DNA from: Glandiceps talaboti | Lineage: Eukaryota > Hemichordata > Enteropneusta > Spengelidae | Direction of reading: 5' to 3' | NCBI RefSeq assembly: GCF_964340395.1 | Contig: NC_135567.1 | Location: forward strand, 19,777,806-19,822,805 | Length of the DNA stretch: 45,000 nucleotides | Shown: in pieces, positions 11,865 to 32,836 of the stretch | Layout of the letters: each line of letters opens with the position of its first letter | Position numbering within the stretch: the first letter of the stretch is position 1 | Translations under genes and position numbers: made by a program | The notes under the pieces: model-generated | What the model was told of the DNA's origin: nothing | The model's input: only the letters and a program-made list of their open reading frames with translations | Databases searched by the model: none

Positions 11865-12430
11865 CCAATAATTAGACATTAGATATATTAATTAGAGATC
11901 TTTTTTATCTATACATAGTATAGTAATAACTTGTGATTCAATGTGGACACAAAAATCAGTTTGATTTGATATATTGCACAACACAATAATCATAATGTGC
12001 TGCTACTCATACACAATGCATCACAGGTGCAATAGGTCATTCGAGACTGCAAACAGGAAATTGAGAATACAGCGCCCTCACTCAAATTGGGGGTATCATC
12101 ACCCAATTGTGCGAACTTTGTTCCTTGATATTCTGTAGAAGTGTACATCAGGGATGTTTTTCGTATTGTTCAGACATCGAGGAAATAGCAGTGCTCTATG
12201 ATTAACCAAGTAACCTATGTCATGACAGGAAGTAGAGCGCCACCATGTGGCAAATTTTGGAAAGGCCTATTGACTGTGCAGTATGTACGATATTACGAAT
12301 AAGTTAATATATCTGACATGACTGTTTCCAAAAATGATCCAGTGAAGCTAGAGTATCTGTATCATCTGTACCTAGCAAGGTCTCAATAGATACTTTGCTA
12401 AAATAACAACATCATCTGATAGGCAAGTCA
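11865..12430. other. Non-coding, nothing recognised
   Basis: AT-rich with no supported gene. Confidence 0.4.
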
Positions 12431-12439
12431 GTAAATATT

Positions 12440-12640
12440 CAAAAAAAGTATGCAAATGTCCCTAGGAACAATGCTCACACCCTTAGCAAAAGCCGTGTAT
12501 CTTTCACAAAGATAACAACTGGGATTTTTAGACAAGTGAGCAAACATATATTCAAAATATGTATGCAAAATATTCCTAGCAACAAGATCACGCTCATAGC
12601 AACAGAGGAGTGCTTTTATCACAGTTTGCCAACATTTACA
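12440..12640 (+). repeat. Diverged ~110-bp tandem duplication
   Basis: GTATGCAAATGTCCCTAGGAAC...CATAGCAA-like blocks occur near 12,449 and again near 12,560, where they read TATGCAAAATATTCCTAGCAAC. Confidence 0.6.
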
Positions 12641-12676
12641 GGGATTAGTAATATTTGCAAAAGTGAACATTCTTTT

Positions 12677-12830
12677 CGTAAAGGAGAACACCACTCCAGG
12701 GAAATAAAGTTATTTTCATAACTTTTGGGTTCTGGAGAGTCATTTTATGATTCCATACCACATAAATCTTTACTCGGTTATCAAGAAACAGCATGTGAAT
12801 ATTTTTTACAATTATTGTGTCATATTTGCA
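12677..12830 (+). mobile_element. MITE-like family K, partial copy
   Basis: TAAAGGAGAACACCACTCCA...GAAATAAAG, TTCTGGAGAGTC and CATGATT-type blocks match 34,932-35,223, which has both inverted ends. The right end is not found here. Confidence 0.6.
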
Positions 12831-13037
12831 GATATCCCTTTTCTTTCTTTTCTTACTTTTTGTTTCCCAGTTACACACTTGTATTTCCCCCCCCCAGTAA
12901 TATTTATTTTGTCAGGGTCACAGACTACACTAGCTCAGATCGAACTATTTATGCGGCCCTCACCAGATATATTATCCCTTCAACCTCCCTTTTGATATGT
13001 ACATAATTTAATGTTCTTCTGTTTTGTATCTGGCGAA

Positions 13038-13101
13038 TAAACAATTCAATTCAATTCAATTCAATTCAATTCAATTCAATTCAATTCAAATCAATTCAAT
13101 A
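13038..13101 (+). repeat. (ATTCA)n pentanucleotide repeat
   Basis: About ten units of CAATT/ATTCA with one ATCA interruption. Confidence 0.95.
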
Positions 13102-13780
13102 AATAAACACATTTGAAACTGAAACTCTTGTTCACCTCTAATATTCTGTCATTGATATATGGGTCTTAGAAAACATTAATATTTGCTGAATGCAACATGA
13201 ATATTCATGACTATTTGTGAAGGAAATAAGCTCTTGGGAGTAATTTTTCAAGAAATGTTTTGAAAGTTTTATCATTTGTTCATAATTGTTTTATGTATGT
13301 GTCTGAAGGGAGTTATTTATATGACCTTTCCTGCACAACTCTCAATGTTACGTTTGTTTCTATTATGACGTCACCCGCCACCATGCACAATGACGTCACG
13401 AAATGTTGCCATTTTTCAAAAGGAGTAGTAAATAAATCTACTGCTTGTATTGAACACATCACGCACGACGATATGATGCGAGCAGAGCGAAATGTACCGA
13501 AGTAATTAATATATGCACGGAGTATGCAAATATCATTGAACGCGTCATACTGCGTCATCGTGTCATTGGTTGAAACCAGCTTTCTTTTTCTTGTCACGTC
13601 AGGTGGTAGATGACCCAGGCTCCTTGTGGTATTAGGTGTAGTAAGATAACACATCATCATAATATTATATATACTTCTATAAGCTTATCAATTTCATGTA
13701 AGTTTACATCAGTATAAGAAGTTGCTTCCCGGGTGTCTGTACTTTTTAGACATAACACCATGAATAGAATATTTATCCTA
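13102..13780. other. Non-coding; two CRE palindromes
   Basis: No supported gene. Two perfect TGACGTCA palindromes lie at 13,366-13,373 and 13,391-13,398, exactly 25 bp apart. The long open frame at 13,313-13,660 (minus) has no family features or splice context. Confidence 0.4.
13366..13398. promoter_or_regulatory. Paired CRE-like palindromes
   Basis: Two copies of the CREB/ATF octamer TGACGTCA separated by 17 bp. No promoter or first exon is seen beside them, so any role is inference. Confidence 0.3.
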
Positions 13781-13790
13781 TCTGTTTCAT

Positions 13791-13977
13791 TCATACATAC
13801 ATACATACATACATACATACATACATACATACGTACGTACGCACGCACGCACGCACGCACGCACCCACGCACCCACGCACGCGCACACACACACACACAT
13901 TCATACATACATACATACATACATACATACATACATACATACACACGCACGCACGCACGCACGCACGCGCACGCACG

Positions 13978-14019
<42 letters not shown>

Positions 14020-14066
14020 TACATACATACATACATACATACATACATACATACATACATACATGT
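13791..14066 (+). repeat. Compound (CATA)/(CGCA)/(CA) microsatellite
   Basis: Alternating blocks of (CATA)n, (CGCA)n and (CA)n, about 275 bp in all. Confidence 0.97.
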
Positions 14067-14083
14067 ATACATCAGACACTTAC

Positions 14084-14151
14084 CTCATAGTAGAATCTAG
14101 CAGCAATGACTCCTAGAGAAACTAAAACTGCATTGGCTGCAACTATACTGC
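14084..14151 (-). CDS. Lone internal exon, hydrophobic segment
   Basis: On the minus strand a pyrimidine-rich tract ending CCTTTTACAG precedes a 68-base open block, which ends TATGAG|GTAAGTG, an almost ideal donor. With one base carried in from a previous exon it reads xSIVAANAVLVSLGVIAARF followed by YYE, a typical transmembrane stretch ending in Arg and aromatics. It must belong to a minus-strand gene whose other exons I could not find on either side; the (CATA)n block starts 18 bp past the donor. The small-residue then ARF pattern loosely recalls the first helix of DOMON/cytochrome b561 proteins, but no haem histidine is visible, so I give no family. Confidence 0.45.
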
Positions 14152-14159
14152 CTGTAAAA

Positions 14160-14664
14160 GGAAATCCAAAAAATGGTCAAGAGCTCAAATGCACCAGTAT
14201 CTCTCATGATTTCAATTCACTATCACCAACTATTTAGATGTTATTCCCCATTCACAATATTAATTGTGTAAAATTTCACTGATTTCAAGTCTAAAATATC
14301 GTAGAACCATGTCCGATATTTTATGTTTCTTATGAGATACCCGATATTAAGTATCGCATTGTAGGTAAAGGTGGGGGCGGGGGGTCCTCAAGATTCTTGA
14401 TCAGTTATTTCGTGATAAAGCTAATTTCAAAAACAGATCCCGTGATTCGTGACATATATTTTCCATGAGCAGTGAATGACTGAAAACATGTATCACGTGA
14501 TTTTATGAATACATAATTAGATGCCATTTATCTATAGTTCAGTCAATCTAGCGGATTTTTTTTGCAAAACCCGAACATAATTGCAACAGAAATATTTATC
14601 TTAAATCTTAAGTGAAAAACATATCAAAAGTCTAAATAAATAAATAATAAATAAATAAAGCTTA
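14160..14664. other. Non-coding, nothing recognised
   Basis: AT-rich. Includes a short (AAAT)n stretch near 14,635-14,660. Confidence 0.4.
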
Positions 14665-15120
14665 TTCTATCACAAGCAGGAAATGTTACCTTGTCCAAAT
14701 ATTTCGTCTCGACTTGATTAACTTCTGCAGTGGACTAAATGTTCTCGCCAGGTGTTAAGTGGCTTCGTGACGTGTCACGTGGTTATTGACAAATGCTGCG
14801 GAATTGAGGTGGACAGACTCGGAGAGGTCACCATGTTCGTATTGATGACTACCAACTAATATATAAAGAGACTAGAGATCTACACAGGAAGTGGCTGGAA
14901 GCAACCTATATCCGAAAGGAGAAGCCTACAATGAACCGAGACGGGAAAGGGGGTGCAGCTGTCACACGCATACGATCAGGTCCTCAATTCCGAACTTGCA
15001 TTGTCAATAATCACGTGATTCCATTAACACCTGGCGAAAACATTTAGTACTCTGAAGAAGTCGATGAAGTCTCGACGAAGTATTTGGACAAGGTAGCATT
15101 TCCCGCTTGTCATGAAATAA
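14665..15120. mobile_element. Inverted-repeat element with Penelope-like remnant
   Basis: Arms of about 125-130 bp: AAGCAGGAAATG...CCTTGTCCAAATATTTCGTC...CGCCAGGTGTTAA (14,673 onward) against TTAACACCTGGCG...GACGAAGTATTTGGACAAGG...CATTTCCCGCTTGT (to 15,110). Between them, plus frame near 14,888-14,943 reads EATYIRKEKPTMNRDG. This resembles the segment just after the GIY-YIG domain in Penelope-like retroelement proteins. Stops and frameshifts make the remnant inactive. The family assignment rests on this short motif. Confidence 0.5.
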
Positions 15121-15626
15121 CCTGTCAGTAATTTATACGGGGGGGGGGGGAGGGAGATCGATCGGAACAAAACAAACGACACAACACGACGGAAATAGAG
15201 GTAAATAAAGACATCTAGTCGCTTTCACCACATCAGATTTTAATCAGATTGGGTCTGAAGTTGAGAAGTTAATTCAGGACCAACATTCAGTTATTAAATT
15301 TATTGAATATAAACTGATTTGATGTGTGTATTTGTGTATTTTTAGTACACGGATCCTTGAAGTAGTATGTCTTTCATTACTAATGCTTGAATACTTTCCT
15401 TTCAACATTACATACATTACTTGTTACATAAACAGGGCTCCTCTCCACCCCTTTCACACGAGGGAGGGGTAGAGCGAGAGAGCATATCGACTTTCCGAAT
15501 GAATTAAAGAGACGCCACCAACGACACATTTTATACCAACAACAATATGGCCGACTTACACCAAAACTAGAACGGATCCTCAAATCAAGGGGATCTGAGC
15601 GTTGATAAAGGCGTCTCCACCTAAGC
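15121..15626 (+). promoter_or_regulatory. Upstream/5' UTR region of the 981-residue gene
   Basis: Contains a G run at 15,140-15,150 and no obvious TATA box. An in-frame TAA at 15,606-15,608 lies 21 bp before the chosen ATG and so limits the N-terminus. A minus-strand open frame at 15,380-15,655 crosses the region but has no supporting features. Confidence 0.4.
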
Positions 15627-27187
<11,561 letters not shown>

Positions 27188-27188
<1 letters not shown>

Positions 27189-27439
27189 ATAGGGAACTTG
27201 CAATCCAGACTGAGAATGCTCAGATGCAAAGGACTATGAGATTATCTGTGGTTATCATAATACCTAATCTGGAGTTACCGATAAAATAAACCTCCCACAA
27301 TGATCAGGGTAACTATGAATTGATCATTCGTGGTTGCAAACAATGTAACAGTATTGTTTACAATACCAATTCATTAGTATTTATTATCACATTTCCCATG
27401 ATGCAACATTCAACATGGCGGGTTTGTAAGTTCTCTATT
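27188..27439 (+). mobile_element. MITE family A at the stop codon
   Basis: Full 252-bp copy, ends AATAGGGAACTTGCAA and TTTGTAAGTTCTCTATT. It forms the first 250 bp of the 3' UTR of the preceding gene and supplies an AATAAA at 27,285-27,290. Confidence 0.9.
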
Positions 27440-27479
27440 GGCACAGACTGAGGGTATATAATTAGATGTTGTTACCTAG

Positions 27480-27604
27480 TATTTTTCTTCGTTCAGCCAA
27501 AGAAAATATGAGTGGCCTAAGGGGTTTGTCACTACGAGTTGCCAGACGAGTAGTGACAACCCTTAGGTCACGAGTATTTTCTGGCTGAATGAGGAAAAAT
27601 ACTC
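27480..27604. mobile_element. Short fold-back element, family C (copy 3)
   Basis: TATTTTTCTTCGTTCAGCC...CTAAGGGG and CCCTTAGGTCAC...GGCTGAATGAGGAAAAATA form a near-perfect hairpin. It is the best-preserved of the three copies. Confidence 0.85.
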
Positions 27605-27610
27605 TTTCTT

Positions 27611-27722
27611 GCTGCTGCACTTTCACTCGCATAGCAGGTGAGAGTACAGGTGCAGACAACACTGCAAGCAATCATGCAAATACCCTGGGTACGCTACACT
27701 TGCAGTCACATGTCATGGGGTA
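27611..27722. mobile_element. Family O fold-back, half copy
   Basis: CTGCACTTTCACTCGCATAG, CAACACTGCAAGCA and CACATGTCATGGGG match the right arm of the copy at 26,168-26,347. Confidence 0.6.
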
Positions 27723-27831
27723 ATGTTAATGTTTTACATCATTCAATTGAGATAATGTAGTTTACATTGTAAGTCATCTTCAAGATGCTGGTAAACCTGG
27801 AAACTATCACTAAAAACTTATTTTTGCTCAC

Positions 27832-28173
27832 TTTAAAGTGGCCATATGGATGAGACTTTGGTATTTATTTTGGATTTTTATTTGAAAAAACAGCTTCACT
27901 ACGTTTTTCTACTTGAAAAAATAATGTGAAATAACATATACCAAGTCCATGTCCACATCTCAATAAACGGCAAAACATTATTATTTGTTATTGTACGTAC
28001 AATAACAAACTTTTTACACTTTGTGCATCTTTTTGCAATGTATTGAGTTATGAACATGGACTTGGTATATGTTCTTTCGCATTATTTTTTCAAGTAGTAA
28101 AACAAAGTGAAACTTTTATCAAATAAAAATCCAAAATAAATACCAAATTCTCATCCATATGGCCACTTTAATA
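27832..28173. mobile_element. MITE family B, full copy with long inverted ends
   Basis: TTAAAGTGGCCATATGGATG at the left and CATCCATATGGCCACTTTAA at the right. Arms of ~150 bp pair (TGGTATTTATTTTGGATTTT with AAAATCCAAAATAAATACCA; ACTTGAAAAAATAATG with CATTATTTTTTCAAGT) around the palindromic TTTGTTATTGTACGTACAAT core. Both ends carry TTAA, as expected for piggyBac-type TTAA targets. No coding capacity. Confidence 0.92.
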
Positions 28174-28304
28174 AAATAAAAAAAAGCTTGAAGATATACA
28201 ATGACTAAAATGCATGCTTTACATAAATATTGTGCTGCCTCCTTCAAAATAAGACTTTTGAAAATATTCTCTAAGACTGCAAAATCAAAAACATTTTAGA
28301 CATA

Positions 28305-28456
28305 TTTTAGATTTTTACAATGTATTGAGTCACAGAGACAGACTTGGTCAGTGTTTTTTCACTTTGAATTTTTTAAGTAGGAAGCCATGATAAAATTGTT
28401 TTATAAATTAAAAATCCAAAGTCAATACCCAATCTTAATCTAGATGACCACTTTAA
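28305..28456 (-). mobile_element. MITE family B, right portion
   Basis: ACAATGTATTGAGTCACAGA, TTTTTTAAGTAGGAAGCC and TAGATGACCACTTTAA match the right half of family B. Confidence 0.8.
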
Positions 28457-28657
28457 TATAGATTGACTGTTATTGTTTTATTGCAGTAGTTTTAGTTATG
28501 TTTGGTAGAACTACAAAGCTATGATAATATAGATGTTATTCTGAATTAAAAAAACAGAGAATAAATCATGTTTTTGATATCAAAATTATCGAAATGATTT
28601 GTGTGTTCTGACCAGAGATTGTCACAGACAACCTCTATATTTAAATCAGCCACTTTC

Positions 28658-28909
28658 AATAGGGAACTTGCAATCCAAACTGAGCATGCTCAGATGCAAA
28701 GGACTATGGGATTATCTGTGGTTATCGTAACACCTAATCTGGAGCTACCGATAAAATAAACCTCCCACAATGGTCAGGGTGACTATGAATTGATCATTTG
28801 TGGTTACAAACAATGTAACATTATCGTTTACAATGCTAATTGATTAGTATTTATTATCACATTTCCCATGATGCAACATTCAACATGGTGGGTTTGCGAG
28901 TTCCCTATT
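28658..28909 (+). mobile_element. MITE family A, full copy
   Basis: Ends AATAGGGAACTTGCAA and TTTGCGAGTTCCCTATT; same orientation as the copy at 27,188. Confidence 0.9.
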
Positions 28910-30820
28910 CAGAATTTCAAGACAGAAAAACCCAAATTTCCAAAAAAGTCCCCTCCTCCCCAAAAAAATAAATATAAATAAATAAAAATAAAAATTGAAA
29001 GGTAGAAATCTTCATGAAAACTGTTCAAACTGAATATCTCTCGGATTGATGTCAGCGTAAGAGTTCCCACATAAAGAAAAGAAATTGGTGATAAAACTCC
29101 CTCAAAAGATCACATATGTAAAAGGTAAAAATATTTGTATTTTTCGCTGTCATGAATGTTATAAAACAAGAGAAAATGCTGTTTTGTCGATGAGGGCGCT
29201 TTCCCATGAATATCGCCTAATCATCATGTCAATACTTGCAATTCGAATGGCAGATGTGCACTTGGGACAAGAAAAATACATGCGAAGATTTGAACGTTTT
29301 TAATTCTTTTTTTTTCCGCTTTTTATCATTTTCATGTTCAATAAAGATAACACTATAAATGTTGATTTGAGAAAAAAAAATAATTAGAAATATTGCAAAT
29401 TTATGCATATATTTGTCCTCTCCACCTACCGCTCACCCCAAATAGGATTGCATGAAAAATAGAGCATGCTTACTGCCCAGACTGAAGAGTTCAGTAGTTG
29501 GTGGCCCTCCTGGCTACCACTAGCTAAATACATTTTATGGTGCACAAGATGAATTGATATATTTTGGGGCTTAAAAATATGCTACATATTGAAAAGGTAC
29601 TCGCAGTATTGTATGTATGAGGGGCATAAAGAAGTATGAGCCAGATCTGAAGGTCGCTTGTTGTATCGTATCGTAAGAAAGCCTGAAGGTCTATCAGCTA
29701 GACATTCCTACTTAAGCTTTTCGATGAACGTTTTTAACAATGCCAGAAGACAACTTTGATGTCATAGCTAGAATCATAGACTCTATATGGGTCTACGTCT
29801 ATGCTAGAATGCACTTATCAACATTAACACAATATATACCAGAAGTTTAATTGAGGTTTTAGGAAAGTATTTTCTCATTTTAGTAAAAGTTTATGAACTC
29901 AGTTTGTACCAATTTAAAGGGAGATAAAGGCAAGATTGGTTTTGTCTTACCTGAGTTATTTTAGTTGATGTCCGATGTCTCAAAATGTCACTTTCACCAC
30001 TGCACTTTTTCTATAAAAAATAAGATAAATTATTCAAGTAAGCCAGCCATTGAGTAATGTTGTGTATGTTTTAGAATATAAAATCGCATAGTTTCATTTT
30101 ACCATTGGCTTGTTGTAAATATTAGAAGCCTATACGTAAGGGAACTCGAACGGGGATAAAGTTGTCAAAATATTTGTTGAGTCGACATTTGGTTGAATGC
30201 TCATCATGTCGCGATATTATCAGAACACCGTGACACGCGTACGTAATATGTACATTTTGAACATATTTTACTTGCTGGAACAAACCTTTTGTTGACTGTT
30301 TTGTGCAGTTTTGCACACAGTTCATCACTATCAGTGCGTCGGACTCCTGTACAAAAATTACGCAGCAACCTACACAACTTCTTTGGGTTGTGCTCGACCA
30401 AGGCAAGGATAGTCCCAACGGCAACACGTACAGTATTTCTGTAAAATATCAACCGAGCTCTGTACATTTCGAGGCCAGCAGTTTTTGTACGTTTCGAGTC
30501 CTTCTCTGAAACAAGGACGGCAAGTTCTTCCTCAGATAATTACACAATTTTGGAATTTTCTGGAGAAGGTCCACAACTGAGGAAGCAATGTCGTCTGCCA
30601 CAAAATACCATTGAACGCATGCGCAATGACGCCAGTGCAATAATTTTCGAACTGTTGCCTTCTCGAGGGAGAGTATGCAATAGTTCGAACACTATATTGA
30701 CCGGGATGTCATTTCGCGTGCAACAGTTAAATAATAACACATGCGAGCGAGGGCAATATCACAATTTAGTGCCCGCACAAGGGTTGGCACTCTTTACCAA
30801 AATTTTGATGATGTATTATT
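28910..30820. other. No supported gene; minus-strand open frames near 30.1-30.7 kb
   Basis: Several overlapping minus-strand frames occupy 30,122-30,740 in a locally CpG-rich patch. One has a dibasic, Cys-rich composition (KKLCRLLRNFCTGV). They are in different phases, have no joining splice sites I can justify and no recognised motif. They could be a decayed gene or a relic. Confidence 0.3.
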
Positions 30821-30821
30821 A

Positions 30822-31152
30822 GGCCAAAAAAAGAATCGTCTCTGGTCAGCGCGCGCAACTTCGCGTCGGTCTTTTATTTCGTGCCTGTCCAGCCCATGCA
30901 GTCTGCAGTCCGGGGGGGGGGGGGCATAAAAATAACCCTCCCTACTTCAGTGAAGACAACTGCAGAGTCAATCATGAACAAGCAAATGGCACCTGTCCTA
31001 ACACTTGCTCTAAAATACTAAATAAAAAGAATAGCCACTGCCATAAATAGTAGATTGAGTGACGGGTTATGAATAATAAAAAAGAAATCCGCGCCATCGC
31101 ACCACTTTATACAAAATGCCCTGACCAGAAACATTTCTTTTCTTTTTTTCGG
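30822..31152 (+). mobile_element. MITE-like element, family M (full copy)
   Basis: Left end GGCCAAAAAAAGAATCGTCT, CTGGTCAG; right end CTGACCAGAAACATTTCTTT, TCTTTTTTTCGG, inverted relative to the left. The interior matches 4520-4800. A G run of 12 lies at 30,913-30,924. Confidence 0.7.
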
Positions 31153-32200
31153 CTTTATACTATTTTAGTAAGTTCATGTCCTGACCAAACAATGTTTACG
31201 TTGGTAGTATGACCAGACCACTTCAAAGTGTGATAATAATATCACATACCAGTATCACCGGTTGAACTTTGAGCAGAACACTTAAATCAGTAGGGTTGCT
31301 AAGTCGGCCATATTGGTTTATTGATATGTAAATATTTCGTTATTACGAAGTGTGTGGGAATACGCCCTCTGTTTTGAAGAGTATCAAGTTTCTTGATTTG
31401 AACTCCAAATTAGGTACAGCATTTAAATATAGATATAGTAAATACTTCTTAATATGCGTACAGACAAAATAAAATTTGATTCAAGCAGATGGTGAGAAGA
31501 GGATCAATTTGCGATAATCAATATTCGATGACGGATCTTAGGTTAGAGCTGCAGCGCCATCTATAGATGATTACTTACAAAGAGCTCAGGCCGAGAATTA
31601 TTGAAATTAATAAATAATATATGATAAAACTTTGGAAAATTTAACCCGCATATGATTTAACATTGACATCTGTTACATCACATATTTTAATTTTACCACA
31701 TTGTAACTATTAGAAGACTGTTCACAAAGTTATTTGAATAAAATTGGCAGGTGATTGGCAAGGCGATTCTTTCGAACCACCGTGCAAAATATTATTTAGA
31801 AATTTACGAAAACGGTAATACCGCTGATATGAAAAATGAGAGACGAGAAATGGCGCAACAATCGGGCTGTCATACAGACGCAGAGATAGACTAATTAGAA
31901 AATATTAACTTGAATTGTCAAAAGATACTCTGTCTGCTAATATGACACGACTTGTGCCCATGACAACACTACAATTTCGATAAACACAGCAATATGATCT
32001 TCATACAGACGTCACTTCCGGTTATGATATATCAGTAACCCTATTGACCTCAGTGAACTTAGTGCCCTGGCCAATACTATTGTTCTGTTATCTTATCTCT
32101 GATTGGCAGTGTATCCTGTTGACAAGAACACGAGGACCACTGGTGGTACTTTTTACATATCTTAGCCACTGTGTGGTTGTTTACAACTAACTTGCGATTA
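31153..32200. other. Non-coding upstream of the Trp-rich gene
   Basis: No repeat match inside the window and no supported exon. Presumably holds the promoter of the gene at 32,837; no clear TATA box seen. Confidence 0.35.
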
Positions 32201-32268
32201 TACATCCACAGGCGCACAGTTGAACAACACATTTAAAAATTCATTTCTCTGGAAAGTACACTCTGCTG
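32200..32268 (+). other. Possible 5' UTR exon of the Trp-rich gene
   Basis: CTCTGCTG|GTAAGTAG at 32,268/32,269 is a strong donor with no open frame upstream. It would splice to the acceptor TTTTATCTTTTCAG at 32,824, 12 bp before the ATG. The 5' limit is unknown. Confidence 0.4.
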
Positions 32269-32629
32269 GTAAGTAGTTCACTTTGTATACTGCATGACTT
32301 GTTCAGATTTCTGATCTGGGATATTAACCTTTCGGCTGTATCACATTTTGTGGTTTTATTGGTAAACTGTTTTACATTTCTAGGCTACAATGACGCCGTC
32401 AACTTTTACTTCGTTGATGTAAAAATGATTGACTTCGTCTTTTGAGATGATGATTCTTCAGAGTACGGAGAAATGTGCCGTGGAAAAAAAAGGTCAGAGC
32501 CCGTGCCACATCAACACATGACCACCGAAGCCAACAATAGATAAGATCAGTAGAGTAAATAAAAGAAATCACATCTCAACGTTATACTGTTACCATTTTA
32601 CATTTAGTATCATCTATAATACTGATTCG

Positions 32630-32745
32630 AAATCTTACCAACATCGCAATATTTTATGGTTTGGCTCAACAAAAACTCTCCAACATTGCTACATTGTATC
32701 GTCTGGTTCAACGAAAATCTTACCAACAGTGCTACATTTTATCGA
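32630..32745 (+). repeat. Minisatellite family L, intronic copy
   Basis: Two and a half units: AAATCTTACCAACATCGCAA, CAACATTGCTACATTGTATC and CAACAGTGCTACATTTTATC, as at 1346-1700. They place a spurious upstream ATG in frame with the Trp-rich gene. Confidence 0.8.
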
Positions 32746-32836
32746 AAATCTGTGTTCTTTACATTTTTACAAATTATCAAAACAGGGAGTTGTTTCACTT
32801 TACTTTAATATTTTATCTTTTCAGTCACTTCTGAAT

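Noticed and set aside
13657-14116. Frames of 93-140 codons on both strands
   Set aside because: Microsatellite translations. The real coding block at 14,084-14,151 is a short spliced exon in a different context.
30122-30740. Overlapping minus-strand frames of 63-101 codons
   Set aside because: Different phases, no convincing splice sites between them, no motif. Kept only as an unassigned region.
32729-32836. Upstream ATG adding 36 residues to the Trp-rich protein
   Set aside because: It lies in a minisatellite and before an acceptor, and would bury the signal peptide.
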